A stretch of DNA of 64,000 nucleotides. Source: Rhodocyclales bacterium. Lineage in GTDB: Bacteria; Pseudomonadota; Gammaproteobacteria; Burkholderiales; Rhodocyclaceae. Shown piece by piece: positions 1 through 9,471 of the stretch. The position numbers and the translations under genes were made by a program. The notes below the pieces were generated by a model. That model did no database searches. It was not told where the DNA came from and was given only the letters and a program-made list of their open reading frames with translations. Location of the stretch: NCBI GenBank assembly GCA_026399475.1, contig JAPLQY010000060.1, positions 42,932 through 106,931 of the forward strand. The letters run 5' to 3'. Each line of letters opens with the position of its first letter. Position 1 is the first letter of the stretch.

Positions 1-797
1 TGGCCGAAGTAGTTGAGCATCAGCGCAGGCAACACCAGTCCGAACCAGGCCAGGCGGATCGGCCGCCGGCCAAAGTGGCCCATGTCGGCGTACAGCGCCT
101 CCGCTCCTGTCAGGGCGAGGAAAACGCTGCCCATGGCGAGGAAGCCGAGGGCCGGATCGGCGGCGAGGAAGGCCAGGGCATGCTGGGGCAGCAGCGCCGC
201 GAGAATGCCGGGATGGCTGACGATCTGCGCCACGCCCATGGCTCCCAGCAACGCAAACCACAGGATCATGATGGGCCCGAAGGCAACGCCGATCTTGGCC
301 GTGCCATGACTCTGAATCCAGAACAGCGCAACCAGGATGCCCAGCGTGATCGGCACGATATAAGGCGCGAACACCGGTGTCACCACATCCAGTCCTTCCA
401 CCGCCGAGAGCACCGAGATCGCAGGCGTTATCAGGCCGTCGCCATAGAACAGCGCCGCGCCGAACAGCCCGAGCAGGATCACCGCATGGCGCGTGCGGCC
501 CGATGTCCCCTCGTCGGCCAGCACCCGTGCCATCAGGGCCATGATGCCTCCCTCGCCCTTGTTGTCGGCGCGCAGGATCAGCGCCACGTACTTGAAGGAA
601 ACGACGATCACCAGCGACCAGAACACCAGCGACAGGATGCCCAGCACGTTCGCCGCGGTGATCGGCACCGGATGGTGGGCGTTGCCGAAGACTTCCTTGA
701 GGGCGTAAAGCGGGCTGGTGCCGATGTCGCCATAGACGACGCCGAGGGCAGCGAGGGCGAGAACGGCGGTGGTGTCTTTTTGTTCGTCGTGGCTCAT
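1..797 (-). CDS. kup: Kup potassium transporter, N-terminal part (runs off the window)
   Basis: This gene is missing from the ORF track because it has no stop inside the window. Read on the minus strand from an ATG at 797, it gives a Kup/HAK/KT low-affinity K+ uptake protein of the inner membrane. The N-terminus carries the family signatures [14 protein letters not shown] and, further on, [20 protein letters not shown]. Several hydrophobic segments follow, and the frame stays open to base 1, giving about 265 of the usual 620-630 residues. It is divergent from the kdp operon, so low- and high-affinity K+ uptake share one intergenic region. The start fits the family N-terminus (MSHDEQKD before the first membrane segment). 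The family call is very firm; only the 3' part is unseen. Confidence 0.95.
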   Translation of the reverse strand, partial: MSHDEQKDTTAVLALAALGVVYGDIGTSPLYALKEVFGNAHHPVPITAANVLGILSLVFWSLVIVVSFKYVALILRADNKGEGGIMALMARVLADEGTSGRTRHAVILLGLFGAALFYGDGLITPAISVLSAVEGLDVVTPVFAPYIVPITLGILVALFWIQSHGTAKIGVAFGPIMILWFALLGAMGVAQIVSHPGILAALLPQHALAFLAADPALGFLAMGSVFLALTGAEALYADMGHFGRRPIRLAWFGLVLPALMLNYFG

Positions 798-975
798 GTA
801 TGTGTGGGCGGCAAGGCAGGTTCGATTGACGTTTTCCTGTTTACCAGAGCCTCGCTACCGATGGGCGCCAAACAGAAATTTTTACGGAATCTTTATACCG
901 CCGTCCCGACTCTTTTCAACATCCTGAAATCTACCCGTCTAGCATTCACGGTGTCGCAACCCGTGGAGAAATGCA
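798..975. promoter_or_regulatory. kup-kdp divergent intergenic region with candidate KdpE box
   Basis: This 178-base region is AT-richer than its surroundings. Bases 879-899 hold two T-rich half-sites, TTTTTAC and CTTTATACC, resembling the T-rich KdpE operator known upstream of kdpFABC in enterobacteria. A candidate -10, TAGCAT, sits at 940-945 with no good -35, as expected for an activator-dependent promoter. If transcription starts near 952, the box covers roughly -73 to -53, close to the spacing known in E. coli. The sequence pattern is seen; the function is inferred. Confidence 0.45.
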
Positions 976-1071
976 ATGGACTTCATCTATCTCGCCGCGA
1001 TGGCGATCTTTGCCGGCCTTGCCGCCGCCCTTGCCAGGGCTTGCGCGCGGCTGGCGGGAGATCGGCCATGA
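976..1071 (+). CDS. 31-residue membrane peptide upstream of kdpF
   Basis: This small ORF is too short for the ORF track. It encodes 31 residues beginning [15 protein letters not shown]: one hydrophobic helix followed by a short Cys/Arg-containing tail. Its start is preceded by GTGGAGAAATGCA, which gives a GGAGA ribosome site. Its TGA overlaps the kdpF ATG in an ATGA junction, so it is translationally coupled to the kdp operon and is its first gene. It is distinct from KdpF, which follows. From memory, similar unnamed short ORFs occur just upstream of kdpF in other bacteria, but I cannot check this here. The function is unknown; an accessory peptide of the Kdp membrane complex is a guess. Spacing, ribosome site and overlap make translation likely. 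Confidence 0.6.
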   Translation: MDFIYLAAMAIFAGLAAALARACARLAGDRP

Positions 1072-1160
1072 GTTGGCTCACCCTGGTTGCCGGTCTCGCC
1101 GCCGCCGGTCTGCTGATTTACCTGATTGCGGCGCTGCTCAATCCGGAGGACTTCTCGTGA
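1068..1160 (+). CDS. kdpF: KdpF, small subunit of the K+ pump
   Basis: This 30-residue single-pass membrane peptide ([20 protein letters not shown], then a tail ending NPEDFS) matches KdpF, the small stabilising subunit of the KdpFABC K+-transporting P-type ATPase. The pattern of one hydrophobic helix followed by LLNPEDFS is typical of the family. Its ATG overlaps the stop of the preceding small ORF, and its TGA overlaps the GTG start of kdpA, so three genes are chained by four-base overlaps. It is too short to appear separately in the ORF track. Confidence 0.9.
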   Translation: MSWLTLVAGLAAAGLLIYLIAALLNPEDFS

Positions 1161-2977
1161 CTAACCACGCATGGCTGTTACTCGGCCTTTACATGGCCGT
1201 CCTGCTGTTGCTGGTCAAGCCGCTGGGCCTCTACATCGCCCATGTCATGGAGGGCCGCCTGGCCTTCGCCACCCGCATCGAGTCAGCCGTCTGCCGCCTC
1301 TGCGGCATCCAGCGCGACGAAGACATGGGCTGGCTGAAATACGCCCTGGCCGTACTGCTGTTCAACGCCCTCGGCATGTTCGCGGTCTATGCACTGCAAC
1401 GCCTGCAACTCTGGCTGCCGCTCAATCCGCAGGCCATGGCCAGCGTCAGCGCGGATTCGGCCTTCAACACCGCGGTGAGCTTCGTCACCAACACCAACTG
1501 GCAGGGCTATGGCGGCGAATCGACCATGGGCTACCTGACCCAGATGCTGGGTTTCACGGTACAAAACTTCCTCTCTGCCGCCACCGGCCTCGTCGTTGTC
1601 ATCGCCCTGATCCGCGGTTTCGCGCGCCACTCCGCGTCCGGCATCGGCAATGCGTGGCTGGACCTGTTCCGCGCCACTGCCTGGATCCTGCTGCCGCTAT
1701 CGATGGTCTTCGCCATCTTCCTGGCGAGCCAGGGCGTGATCCAGAACTTCGACGCCTACCAGGACGTGATGACATTGGAGCTGACGAAGTACGACAACCC
1801 CAAACTCGACGCCACCGGCCAGCCGCTCAAGGATGACAAGGGCAACGCCGTAACAGAGCCCGCCACGACACCGACCCAGACTTTGCCGATGGGCCCGGTT
1901 GCCTCGCAGGAGGCGATCAAGATGCTGGGCACCAATGGTGGCGGCTTCTTCAACGCCAACTCGGCGCATCCCTACGAAAACCCGACGCCGCTGACGAACT
2001 TCTTTCAGATGCTGTCCATCTTCCTGATCCCCGGCGCGCTGTGCATCGCCTTCGGCCGCATGGTCGGCGACATGCGCCAGGGCTGGACGCTGTTCGCCGC
2101 CATGACCGTCCTCTTCGTCGTTTTCGCGGTTGGCGCCATGACCTGGGAGCAACAGGGCAATCCGCTGCTGGCGAAAGTTATGCAAAGCGGTATCCACACG
2201 GACGACGCTGACGGAACGGCGACCACAGTCATGAACGACGGCAACATGGAGGGCAAGGAAACCCGCTTCGGCATTGCCGATTCCGCCCTGTTCGCCACCA
2301 TCACCACGGCCGCCTCCTGCGGCGCGGTGAATGCCATGCACGACTCCTTCACGCCGCTCGGTAGCATGGTGCCGCTGGTCATGATGCAGCTCGGCGAAGT
2401 GGTGTTCGGCGGCGTCGGTTCCGGCCTCTACGGCATGCTGGTGTTCGCCGTCATGGCGGTCTTCATCGCCGGCCTGATGATCGGCCGCACGCCGGAATAC
2501 CTGGGCAAGAAGATCCAGGCCCACGAGATGAAGATGACCTCCATCGCCATTCTCGTCACCCCGCTCTTGGTGCTGCTCTGCACCGCCATTGCGGTGATGA
2601 GCGAAGCCGGTCGCGCCGGCATTGCCAATCCCGGCGCGCATGGATTTTCCGAAATTCTCTATGCCCTGAGCTCGGCAGCCAACAACAACGGCAGCGCCTT
2701 CGCCGGACTGTCGGCCAATACGCCCTTCTACAACGGGCTGCTGGCGGTGGCGATGTGGTTCGGCCGTTTCGGCGTGATCGTGCCGGTACTGGCCATGGCC
2801 GGGTCGCTGGCGGCGAAGAAGCGCATTCCCGTTTCTGCCGGCACCCTGCCCACCCACGGCCCGCTGTTCGTTAGCCTCCTGATCGGCGTGGTAGTGCTGG
2901 TCGGACTGCTCAACTATGTGCCCGCCCTGGCGCTCGGCCCTGTGGTCGAACATCTGGCGCTGTGGCCGATCCGTTGA
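1157..2977 (+). CDS. kdpA: KdpA, K+-binding/translocating subunit
   Basis: KdpA is the channel-like, K+-selective subunit of the KdpFABC pump in the inner membrane. The 606-residue product is somewhat longer than the 557 of E. coli. The track ORF begins upstream at 971, but the family N-terminus ([18 protein letters not shown]) starts at the GTG at 1157, which overlaps the kdpF stop. Visible family motifs are [11 protein letters not shown] near the first selectivity region and [19 protein letters not shown]. Ten or so hydrophobic segments are present. A charged loop around residues 205-240, with [12 protein letters not shown], accounts for part of the extra length. KdpB follows after 16 bases. 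Confidence 0.97.
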   Translation: MTNHAWLLLGLYMAVLLLLVKPLGLYIAHVMEGRLAFATRIESAVCRLCGIQRDEDMGWLKYALAVLLFNALGMFAVYALQRLQLWLPLNPQAMASVSADSAFNTAVSFVTNTNWQGYGGESTMGYLTQMLGFTVQNFLSAATGLVVVIALIRGFARHSASGIGNAWLDLFRATAWILLPLSMVFAIFLASQGVIQNFDAYQDVMTLELTKYDNPKLDATGQPLKDDKGNAVTEPATTPTQTLPMGPVASQEAIKMLGTNGGGFFNANSAHPYENPTPLTNFFQMLSIFLIPGALCIAFGRMVGDMRQGWTLFAAMTVLFVVFAVGAMTWEQQGNPLLAKVMQSGIHTDDADGTATTVMNDGNMEGKETRFGIADSALFATITTAASCGAVNAMHDSFTPLGSMVPLVMMQLGEVVFGGVGSGLYGMLVFAVMAVFIAGLMIGRTPEYLGKKIQAHEMKMTSIAILVTPLLVLLCTAIAVMSEAGRAGIANPGAHGFSEILYALSSAANNNGSAFAGLSANTPFYNGLLAVAMWFGRFGVIVPVLAMAGSLAAKKRIPVSAGTLPTHGPLFVSLLIGVVVLVGLLNYVPALALGPVVEHLALWPIR

Positions 2978-2993
2978 TTTACCGGAGAATTAC

Positions 2994-5081
2994 ATGACAC
3001 GCAAAACCTTTTCCCTGTTCGACCCGGCACTGATCAAGCCGGCCATCGCCGACGCCTTCCGCAAGCTGGCGCCGCGCGTACAGTGGCGCAATCCGGTGAT
3101 GTTCGTGGTCTATGTCGGCTCGATCCTGACCACGCTACTGTGGCTCGACGCCACGGGTGCAATGGACGGCCACGGCGAAGCGCCCATTGCGGAAAATTCT
3201 GGTTTCATACTCGCCATCGCTCTCTGGCTATGGTTTACGGTGCTGTTCGCCAACTTCGCCGAAGCCATGGCCGAAGGCCGCAGCAAGGCCCAGGCGGCCA
3301 GCCTGCGCGGCCTCAAAAGGGAAGCCTGGGCCAAGAAACTGCACGGTCCCAGCGTGCATGCCGAATGGCATACGGTGCCCGCTACCGACCTGCGCATCGG
3401 CGATATCTTTCTGGTGCACAGTAGCGAGGCCATACCCGCCGACGGCGAGGTCATCGAAGGGGTCGCCTCGGTGGACGAATCGGCCATCACCGGCGAATCG
3501 GCGCCGGTGATCCGCGAATCCGGCGGTGACTTCTCGGCCGTGACCGGCGGCACCCGCGTGCTGTCAGACTGGCTGGTGGTGCGCGTTACCGTCAATCCGG
3601 GCGAGACCTTCGTGGACCGCATGATCGCCATGGTCGAGAGCGCAAAGCGGCAGAAGACACCCAACGAAATCGCGCTCGTCATCCTGCTCGCCGCGCTGAC
3701 TATCGTCTTTCTCGGCGTTACCGTGACCCTGCTGCCCTTCTCCCAATTCGGCGTGACAGTGGCCGGCTCTGGCTCGCCGGTCAGCATCACCGTGCTCGTC
3801 GCGCTGCTGGTCTGCCTGATTCCGACCACCATCGCCGGCCTGCTGTCCGCGGTCGGTGTGGCCGGCATGAGCCGCATGATGCAGGCCAACGTCATCGCCA
3901 CCTCGGGCCGTGCGGTGGAAGCCGCCGGCGACGTGGACGTGCTGCTGCTGGACAAGACCGGCACCATCACCCTGGGCAACCGCCAGGCCGCCGCCTTCCT
4001 GCCCGCCGACGGCGTGCGCGAAGAGGAACTGGCCGATGCGGCGCAACTCGCCTCGCTGGCCGACGAGACGCCGGAAGGCCGCAGCATCGTCATCCTTGCC
4101 AAGCAGCGCTTCAACCTGCGCGAGCGCGACCTGCAAGCACTGGAAGCCAGGTTCGTGCACTTTTCGGCGCAGACCCGGATGAGCGGCGTCGATGTTCACG
4201 GCCGCCAGATCCGCAAGTGCGCCGCCGACGCCATACGCAAGCATGTCGAGGCGCTCGGCGGCACGGTGCACATGTCGGTACTCGCCAATGTCGAGGAAAT
4301 CTCCCGCCGCGGCAGCACGCCGCTGGTGGTGGCAGACGGCACGCGCGTGCTCGGCGTGGTCGAACTCAAGGACATCGTCAAGGGCGGCATCAAGGAACGC
4401 TTCGCCGAGCTGCGCCGCATGGGCATCAAGACCGTGATGATCACTGGCGACAACCGCCTCACCGCCGCCGCGATTGCCGCTGAGGCTGGCGTGGATGACT
4501 TTCTGTCCGAAGCCACGCCGGAAGCCAAGCTGGCCCTGATCCGCCAGTACCAGGCCGAGGGTCGCCTGGTGGCGATGACCGGCGACGGCACCAACGATGC
4601 CCCGGCGCTGGCCCAGGCCGACGTCGCCGTAGCCATGAACTCGGGCACCCAGGCCGCCAAGGAAGCCGGCAACATGGTCGATCTGGATTCGAACCCGACC
4701 AAGCTGATCGAAGTGGTCGAAACCGGCAAGCAGATGCTGATGACCCGCGGCGCGCTGACCACCTTCAGCATCGCCAACGACGTCGCCAAATATTTCGCCA
4801 TCATCCCGGCCGCGTTCGTCACCACCTATCCGGCGCTCGCTGCGCTCAACGTGATGGGGCTGGCGAGTCCGTCGTCGGCCATTCTCTCGGCCGTAATCTT
4901 CAACGCCCTGATCATCATCGCGCTGATTCCGCTGGCGCTGAAGGGCGTCCGCTACCGCCCGGTCGGCGCCGCCAGCCTGCTACGCCGCAATCTTGCCGTC
5001 TATGGACTGGGCGGGCTCATCGCGCCCTTCATCGGCATCAAACTGATCGACATGGCACTGGCCGCCGCCGGCCTTGCCTGA
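2994..5081 (+). CDS. kdpB: KdpB, P-type ATPase catalytic subunit
   Basis: KdpB is the catalytic subunit of the K+ pump and couples ATP hydrolysis to K+ uptake. The product has 695 residues. P-type ATPase landmarks are present in order: the actuator motif TGES, the phosphorylation motif DKTGTIT with Asp320 as the phosphorylated residue, and the hinge motif [15 protein letters not shown]. The chosen ATG at 2994 has a good ribosome site (CCGGAGAA) and follows the kdpA stop by 16 bases; the track ORF start at 2916 lies inside kdpA. The C-terminal membrane segments are complete. Confidence 0.98.
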   Translation: MTRKTFSLFDPALIKPAIADAFRKLAPRVQWRNPVMFVVYVGSILTTLLWLDATGAMDGHGEAPIAENSGFILAIALWLWFTVLFANFAEAMAEGRSKAQAASLRGLKREAWAKKLHGPSVHAEWHTVPATDLRIGDIFLVHSSEAIPADGEVIEGVASVDESAITGESAPVIRESGGDFSAVTGGTRVLSDWLVVRVTVNPGETFVDRMIAMVESAKRQKTPNEIALVILLAALTIVFLGVTVTLLPFSQFGVTVAGSGSPVSITVLVALLVCLIPTTIAGLLSAVGVAGMSRMMQANVIATSGRAVEAAGDVDVLLLDKTGTITLGNRQAAAFLPADGVREEELADAAQLASLADETPEGRSIVILAKQRFNLRERDLQALEARFVHFSAQTRMSGVDVHGRQIRKCAADAIRKHVEALGGTVHMSVLANVEEISRRGSTPLVVADGTRVLGVVELKDIVKGGIKERFAELRRMGIKTVMITGDNRLTAAAIAAEAGVDDFLSEATPEAKLALIRQYQAEGRLVAMTGDGTNDAPALAQADVAVAMNSGTQAAKEAGNMVDLDSNPTKLIEVVETGKQMLMTRGALTTFSIANDVAKYFAIIPAAFVTTYPALAALNVMGLASPSSAILSAVIFNALIIIALIPLALKGVRYRPVGAASLLRRNLAVYGLGGLIAPFIGIKLIDMALAAAGLA

Positions 5082-5091
5082 GGAGAACACC

Positions 5092-5748
5092 ATGAAAATC
5101 GAAAAAAATCCGCAGGGCCACCCCGAGGACTTTTTGCCCCCTGAGGGGAGAACCGAGCAAAGCGAGGTTGTCGGGGGGGGATTATTGCGTCCCGCCGTTT
5201 CGTTGTTCGTGCTCTTGTCCGTCGTCACCGGTCTGCTCTATCCGGGCGTGGTGACCGGCATCGCGCAACTGGCTTTCCCCGCCGCCGCCAAGGGTAGCCT
5301 GATCGTCAAGGAGGGCAAGCCGGTCGGCTCCGATCTGATCGGCCAGAACTTCAGTGAGCCGAAGTATTTCTGGGGCCGCCCTTCGGCTACTTCACCGCAA
5401 CCGTACAACGCCGGCTCCTCCTCCGGCTCCAACCAGGGGCCGCTCAATCCGGCCCTGGTGGATGCCGTCAAAGGCCGCGTCGAGGCCCTGCGCGCAGCCG
5501 ATCCCGGCAATACGCGGCCGGTGCCGATCGACCTGGTGACGGCCTCGGCCAGCGGTCTGGACCCGCATATCAGCCCTGCGGCCGCCGACTACCAGGCGGA
5601 CCGCGTGGCCCGCATCCGTCAGGTCGACGCGCAGCTCGTGCGCCAGCTTGTCGCCCAGCACACCGAAGGCCGCGACCTCGGCGTCTTCGGCGAGCCGCGC
5701 GTCCATGTCCTCAGACTAAACCTTGCGCTCGATGCATTGCCGCGGTGA
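5092..5748 (+). CDS. kdpC: KdpC, K+ pump accessory subunit with repeat-derived N-terminal extension
   Basis: KdpC assists ATP binding in the KdpFABC complex. The 218-residue protein has the usual single N-terminal membrane helix ([21 protein letters not shown]), then the conserved [21 protein letters not shown] and [13 protein letters not shown] segments. The odd part is the first 30 or so residues. In E. coli the protein begins almost directly at the equivalent of GLLRPA, but here about 28 charged residues precede it. They are encoded by a GC-rich segment (5116-5180) that looks like an inserted dispersed repeat. The ATG follows AGGAGAACACC, a strong ribosome site, so the extended form is the likely product. 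No good ATG or GTG start exists between the extension and the helix. Confidence 0.95.
   Translation: MKIEKNPQGHPEDFLPPEGRTEQSEVVGGGLLRPAVSLFVLLSVVTGLLYPGVVTGIAQLAFPAAAKGSLIVKEGKPVGSDLIGQNFSEPKYFWGRPSATSPQPYNAGSSSGSNQGPLNPALVDAVKGRVEALRAADPGNTRPVPIDLVTASASGLDPHISPAAADYQADRVARIRQVDAQLVRQLVAQHTEGRDLGVFGEPRVHVLRLNLALDALPR
5116..5180 (+). repeat. GC-rich repeat-like segment inside kdpC
   Basis: This segment contains a short perfect palindrome (CCCC-TGA-GGGG at 5138-5148), an AGCAAAGCGAGGTT stretch and a run of eight G. Its composition differs from the flanking kdpC sequence. It encodes residues 9-30 of KdpC, which have no counterpart in the usual KdpC N-terminus. It resembles the dispersed intergenic repeats common in Betaproteobacteria, an impression from memory that was not tested by search. 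Confidence 0.45.
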
Positions 5749-5757
5749 ACGAAGCGG

Positions 5758-5784
5758 TTGCCGCGAGTGATAAGCTCGCGGCAA
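5758..5784 (+). terminator. Perfect hairpin between kdpC and corA
   Basis: TTGCCGCGAG and CTCGCGGCAA form a perfect 10-base stem around a 7-base loop (TGATAAG). There is no T-tract after it, so it is not a textbook intrinsic terminator. It sits exactly between the pump genes and the corA-kdpDE part, and could attenuate read-through or stabilise the 3' end of the kdpFABC message. Confidence 0.5.
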
Positions 5785-5803
5785 TGCCAAACGGGAGCCC
5801 GCC

Positions 5804-6775
5804 ATGCTGATCAACTGCGTCGCCTATCAGGATGGGCGAAAGCTGGCCGATATCGACATCGAGGAAATAAGCGACTACCTGGAGCGCCCCGGCTGCTTCG
5901 TCTGGGTGGCGCTGCGCGATGCGACCCACACCGAACTCGAGAAAATGCGCGAGGAATTCACGCTGCACCCCTTGGCGGTGGAAGACGCCCACAATGGCCA
6001 CCAGAGGCCGAAGATCGAGGAATACGGCTATGGCGAAAGCCTGTTCACCGTGGTCCATTTGCTGGAACAACGGCATGGAAAAATCGCCGTCGGCGAGGTG
6101 GACATCTTCGTCGGCCATAACTTTGTGCTCTCGGTGCGTAGCCGCAGCGAACAGCATCTGCTCGGCGTTCGTGAGCGTTGCGAACGCGAGCCCGAACTGC
6201 TGCGCCAAGGCGCCGGTTTCGTGCTCTACGCCATCATGGACGCTGTGGTGGATCGCTACTTTCCACTCATCGACGCGATCGAGTCTGAGCTGGAAGCTGT
6301 CGAGACGCACATTTTCGACAAGGGCGCGGCGCGTTCGAACATCGAGCGGCTTTACGATCTCAAACGCGAAGTTATGGTGCTCAAACATGCCGTGACGCCG
6401 CTCATGGAGGCCGTGGGCAAGCTCACCAGCGGTCGCGTGCCGCCGGTCTGCGCCAATAGCCGCGACTATTTTCGCGATGTTTATGATCATCTGGTGCGCA
6501 TCAACGCCCAGCTCGAAACCGTTCGCGACACTGTCGGCACGGCTATCCAGGTCAGTCTCTCCTCGGTCGCCATCGAGCAGAGCGACGTGGCCAAGAAACT
6601 CGCCGCCTGGGCGGGTATTTTTGCCACCGCCACGGCGTTTGCCGGCATCTGGGGCATGAACTTCAAGGCCATGCCGGAACTGCAATGGGAATACGGCTAC
6701 CCGATGGCGCTGGGCGTCATCGTCGGCGTCTGCTCCATTCTCTTCTTCCGCTTCCGGCGCATGGGCTGGCTGTGA
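5804..6775 (+). CDS. corA: CorA-family Mg2+/Co2+ transporter inside the kdp operon
   Basis: This 323-residue protein is a CorA-type divalent cation channel of the inner membrane. It has the large N-terminal cytoplasmic domain with a long acidic helix, then two C-terminal membrane segments. The first ends in the signature GMN (residues 284-286, in IWGMNFKAMPE). The length agrees with the family (about 316). The ATG at 5804 follows CGGGAGCCCGCC. The gene lies between kdpC and kdpD, and its TGA overlaps the kdpD GTG start, so the two are coupled in translation. I know of no standard kdp operon with this gene in the middle. ZntB is a related alternative, but the GMN-F form and overall layout fit CorA. 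Confidence 0.92.
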   Translation: MLINCVAYQDGRKLADIDIEEISDYLERPGCFVWVALRDATHTELEKMREEFTLHPLAVEDAHNGHQRPKIEEYGYGESLFTVVHLLEQRHGKIAVGEVDIFVGHNFVLSVRSRSEQHLLGVRERCEREPELLRQGAGFVLYAIMDAVVDRYFPLIDAIESELEAVETHIFDKGAARSNIERLYDLKREVMVLKHAVTPLMEAVGKLTSGRVPPVCANSRDYFRDVYDHLVRINAQLETVRDTVGTAIQVSLSSVAIEQSDVAKKLAAWAGIFATATAFAGIWGMNFKAMPELQWEYGYPMALGVIVGVCSILFFRFRRMGWL

Positions 6776-9462
6776 CCGACAGTACGCGCCCCGATCCCGA
6801 TGCCCTGCTGGCCCGCGTCCAGCAGGAAGAGGCAAAGGCCGCCCGCGGCAAACTGAAGATATTCTTTGGCGCCTCGGCCGGCGTCGGCAAGACCTATGCC
6901 ATGCTCGGCACCGCACGCCGGCAGTGGGAGCAGGGAAGCGACGTGCTGATCGGGGTGGTCGAGACCCACGGCCGCAAGGAGACCGAAGCCCTGGTCACCG
7001 GCCTCGAACGCTTGCCCCCGCGCGAGATTCCCTATCGCGGCCGGGTGTTGCACGAGTTCGATCTCGACGCGGCCCTGGAGCGCCGCCCCGCCCTGATCCT
7101 GATGGACGAACTGGCCCACTCCAACGTAGCCGGCTCGCGGCATCCGAAACGCTGGCAGGACATCGAGGAACTGCTGGACGCCGGTATCGACGTCTACACC
7201 ACGGTCAACGTGCAGCATCTGGAAACCCTCAACGACGTGGTCAGCGGCATCGCCGGCATCCGTGTCTGGGAGACGGTGCCCGACCACGTCTTCGATGCGG
7301 CCGATGAAGTGGTGCTGGTTGACCTGCCGCCCGACGAACTGCTGCAACGCCTGAACGAAGGCAAGGTCTATCTGCCCCAGCAGGCGGAAAGGGCGATTCG
7401 CAACTTCTTCCGCAAGGGCAACCTGATTGCGCTGCGCGAACTGGCCCTGCGCCGCACTGCCGACCGGGTGGACGACGACATGCTGGCCTGGCGCCGGGAA
7501 ACCTCGGTGGAGGCCGTCTGGCAGACCCGCGATTCGCTGCTGGTGTGCATCGGCTCGGGTGCAGGGGCCGAACGTCTGGTACGCACCGGCGCCCGTCTGT
7601 CGGGACGGCTGGAGGCACCCTGGCACGCGATCCATGTCGAAACGGAAGAATCCACCCGACATAATGAAGGGCAGCGCCAGCGCATCGTCCGGGCGCTGGA
7701 ACTGGCTGCCTCGCTGGGCGCCGAGACCGTCACCCTGGCGCTGCCCGACCCGGTGGCGGCGACGGTCGATTACGCGCGGCGCAACAACCTGTCGCGCATC
7801 CTCGTCGGGCGTGACCATCCCCGCCCCTGGCGACCGTGGTACCGCTCGATCGCCGACCGTATCGGCCATGCCGCGCCGGATCTCGACGTGGTCCAGGTGG
7901 CGCGCGGCGAGGGTGGGCGCCAAGCGCCCCCACCCGCTCGCGAGTTGCCGACCGAGGACTGGCCCGCCTATGCAAAGGCTGCCGGCATCTGCGCCGCCGC
8001 CACTGCCCTGGCCATGCCGCTGGCCGGCGTCATCGAACAGACCAACATTGCGATGCTCTTCCTGCTCGCCGTAGTGCTGGTCGCCGTCCGCCTCGGCAGT
8101 GGGCCGGCGGTGGCGGCGGCTTTCCTCTCCGTTGCTGCTTTCGATTTCTTTTTCGTCTCGCCGCGTTTCTCGTTTGCCGTCAGCGACGTGCAATACCTGA
8201 TGACCTTCGCCGTGATGCTGACCGTAGCCCTGATCATCGGCCAGCTCACGGCCCGCTACAAGCGCCAGGCCGAAGTAGCGCGGCAGCGCGAAGCTCGTGC
8301 CCGCGCTCTCTACGGCATGTCGCGGGATCTCTCGGCGGCCCTGATGCCGGAGCAGATCGTCGAGGCGGCGGAGCATTTCCTCGCCGTCGAGTTCGACGCC
8401 GGCGCGGCGCTGATACTGACCGATGCCGGCGACCGCCTGCTGCCGCCGCTCTTCGCCACGAAAGCCGGTGTTGGCGGCCGACCGGCGGTGGATGACGGTG
8501 TCGCCCGCTGGGCCTTCGACCACGGCGAGGCAGCGGGGCTGGGTACCGACACCCTGCCCGGCAGTCCCCTGCTCTATCTGCCGCTGCGGGCGCCGATGCG
8601 CACCCGCGGCGTGCTCGTCGTCGCCCCGCGCGATCCGCTCGCGGTGCAGAGCCCGGAAGCGAGGCGCCAGCTCGATACCTTCGCCGCGCTGATCGCGATT
8701 GCCGTCGAACGCATTCACTATGTGGATGTTGCCCAGTCGACGACCGTGCAGATGGAATCGGAACGCCTGCGCAATTCGCTGCTGGCAGCGATGTCGCACG
8801 ACCTGCGTACGCCGCTGACCGCCGTGGTCGGGCTCGCCGACGCTCTGCGCCGCACCCGCCCACCCCTGTCCGCCGAGCAGGACGACCTGGCCCGCAGCAT
8901 GCGCGACGAATCGCTGCGCATGAGCTCGCTGGTCGGCAAGCTGCTCGACATGGCCCGCCTCCAGGCCGGACGCGTGCAGCTCAACCGGCAGTGGCAGCCG
9001 CTGGAAGAAGTGGTCGGCAGCGCGCTCAAGACCATGGAGTCGGCGCTGGCGGGACGGCGGGTGGAAATCCGGCTCGACCCCGAGCTGCCGCTGGTCGAAT
9101 TCGACGCCGTGCTGATCGAACGGGTACTGGCCAACCTGCTGGAGAATGCAGCGAAATACGCGCCCATCGGCAGCCGCATTTTGATCAGTGCCCGCGCCGA
9201 TGGCGAGATGGTCGAAGTGCGCATCGAAGACGACGGCCCCGGCCTGCCTCGTGGCCGCGAGGAAGACATCTTCCGCAAGTTCGAGCGTGGCGAGAAGGAA
9301 AGCGCCACGCCGGGGGTCGGCCTTGGCCTCGCCATCTGCCGCACCATCGTCGAAGCCCACGGCGGCCGCATATGGGCGGAAAACGCCGATCCCCACGGCG
9401 CACGCTTGCTGTTCACCCTGCCGCGCGGCCTGCCGCCGCAAATCGAGCAGGAAGCTGCGTAA
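6772..9462 (+). CDS. kdpD: KdpD, K+-sensing histidine kinase
   Basis: KdpD senses K+ limitation and phosphorylates KdpE. The 896-residue protein begins at a GTG overlapping the corA stop; the upstream track start lies inside corA. In order it has the N-terminal KdpD domain with Walker A (GASAGVGKT, around residue 30), a universal-stress-protein-like domain, a cluster of four membrane helices (about residues 405-500), a GAF-like region, the H-box with His676 in MSHDLRTPLT, and an ATPase domain with ENAAKYAP and GVGLGLAIC. The size and His position are close to E. coli KdpD (894 residues, His673). Confidence 0.97.
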   Translation: MTDSTRPDPDALLARVQQEEAKAARGKLKIFFGASAGVGKTYAMLGTARRQWEQGSDVLIGVVETHGRKETEALVTGLERLPPREIPYRGRVLHEFDLDAALERRPALILMDELAHSNVAGSRHPKRWQDIEELLDAGIDVYTTVNVQHLETLNDVVSGIAGIRVWETVPDHVFDAADEVVLVDLPPDELLQRLNEGKVYLPQQAERAIRNFFRKGNLIALRELALRRTADRVDDDMLAWRRETSVEAVWQTRDSLLVCIGSGAGAERLVRTGARLSGRLEAPWHAIHVETEESTRHNEGQRQRIVRALELAASLGAETVTLALPDPVAATVDYARRNNLSRILVGRDHPRPWRPWYRSIADRIGHAAPDLDVVQVARGEGGRQAPPPARELPTEDWPAYAKAAGICAAATALAMPLAGVIEQTNIAMLFLLAVVLVAVRLGSGPAVAAAFLSVAAFDFFFVSPRFSFAVSDVQYLMTFAVMLTVALIIGQLTARYKRQAEVARQREARARALYGMSRDLSAALMPEQIVEAAEHFLAVEFDAGAALILTDAGDRLLPPLFATKAGVGGRPAVDDGVARWAFDHGEAAGLGTDTLPGSPLLYLPLRAPMRTRGVLVVAPRDPLAVQSPEARRQLDTFAALIAIAVERIHYVDVAQSTTVQMESERLRNSLLAAMSHDLRTPLTAVVGLADALRRTRPPLSAEQDDLARSMRDESLRMSSLVGKLLDMARLQAGRVQLNRQWQPLEEVVGSALKTMESALAGRRVEIRLDPELPLVEFDAVLIERVLANLLENAAKYAPIGSRILISARADGEMVEVRIEDDGPGLPRGREEDIFRKFERGEKESATPGVGLGLAICRTIVEAHGGRIWAENADPHGARLLFTLPRGLPPQIEQEAA

Positions 9463-9471
9463 CATGGCGCC

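Noticed and set aside
971-1156. Upstream extension of the kdpA track ORF
   Set aside because: It covers the small ORF and kdpF in another frame. The kdpA family N-terminus begins at the GTG at 1157.
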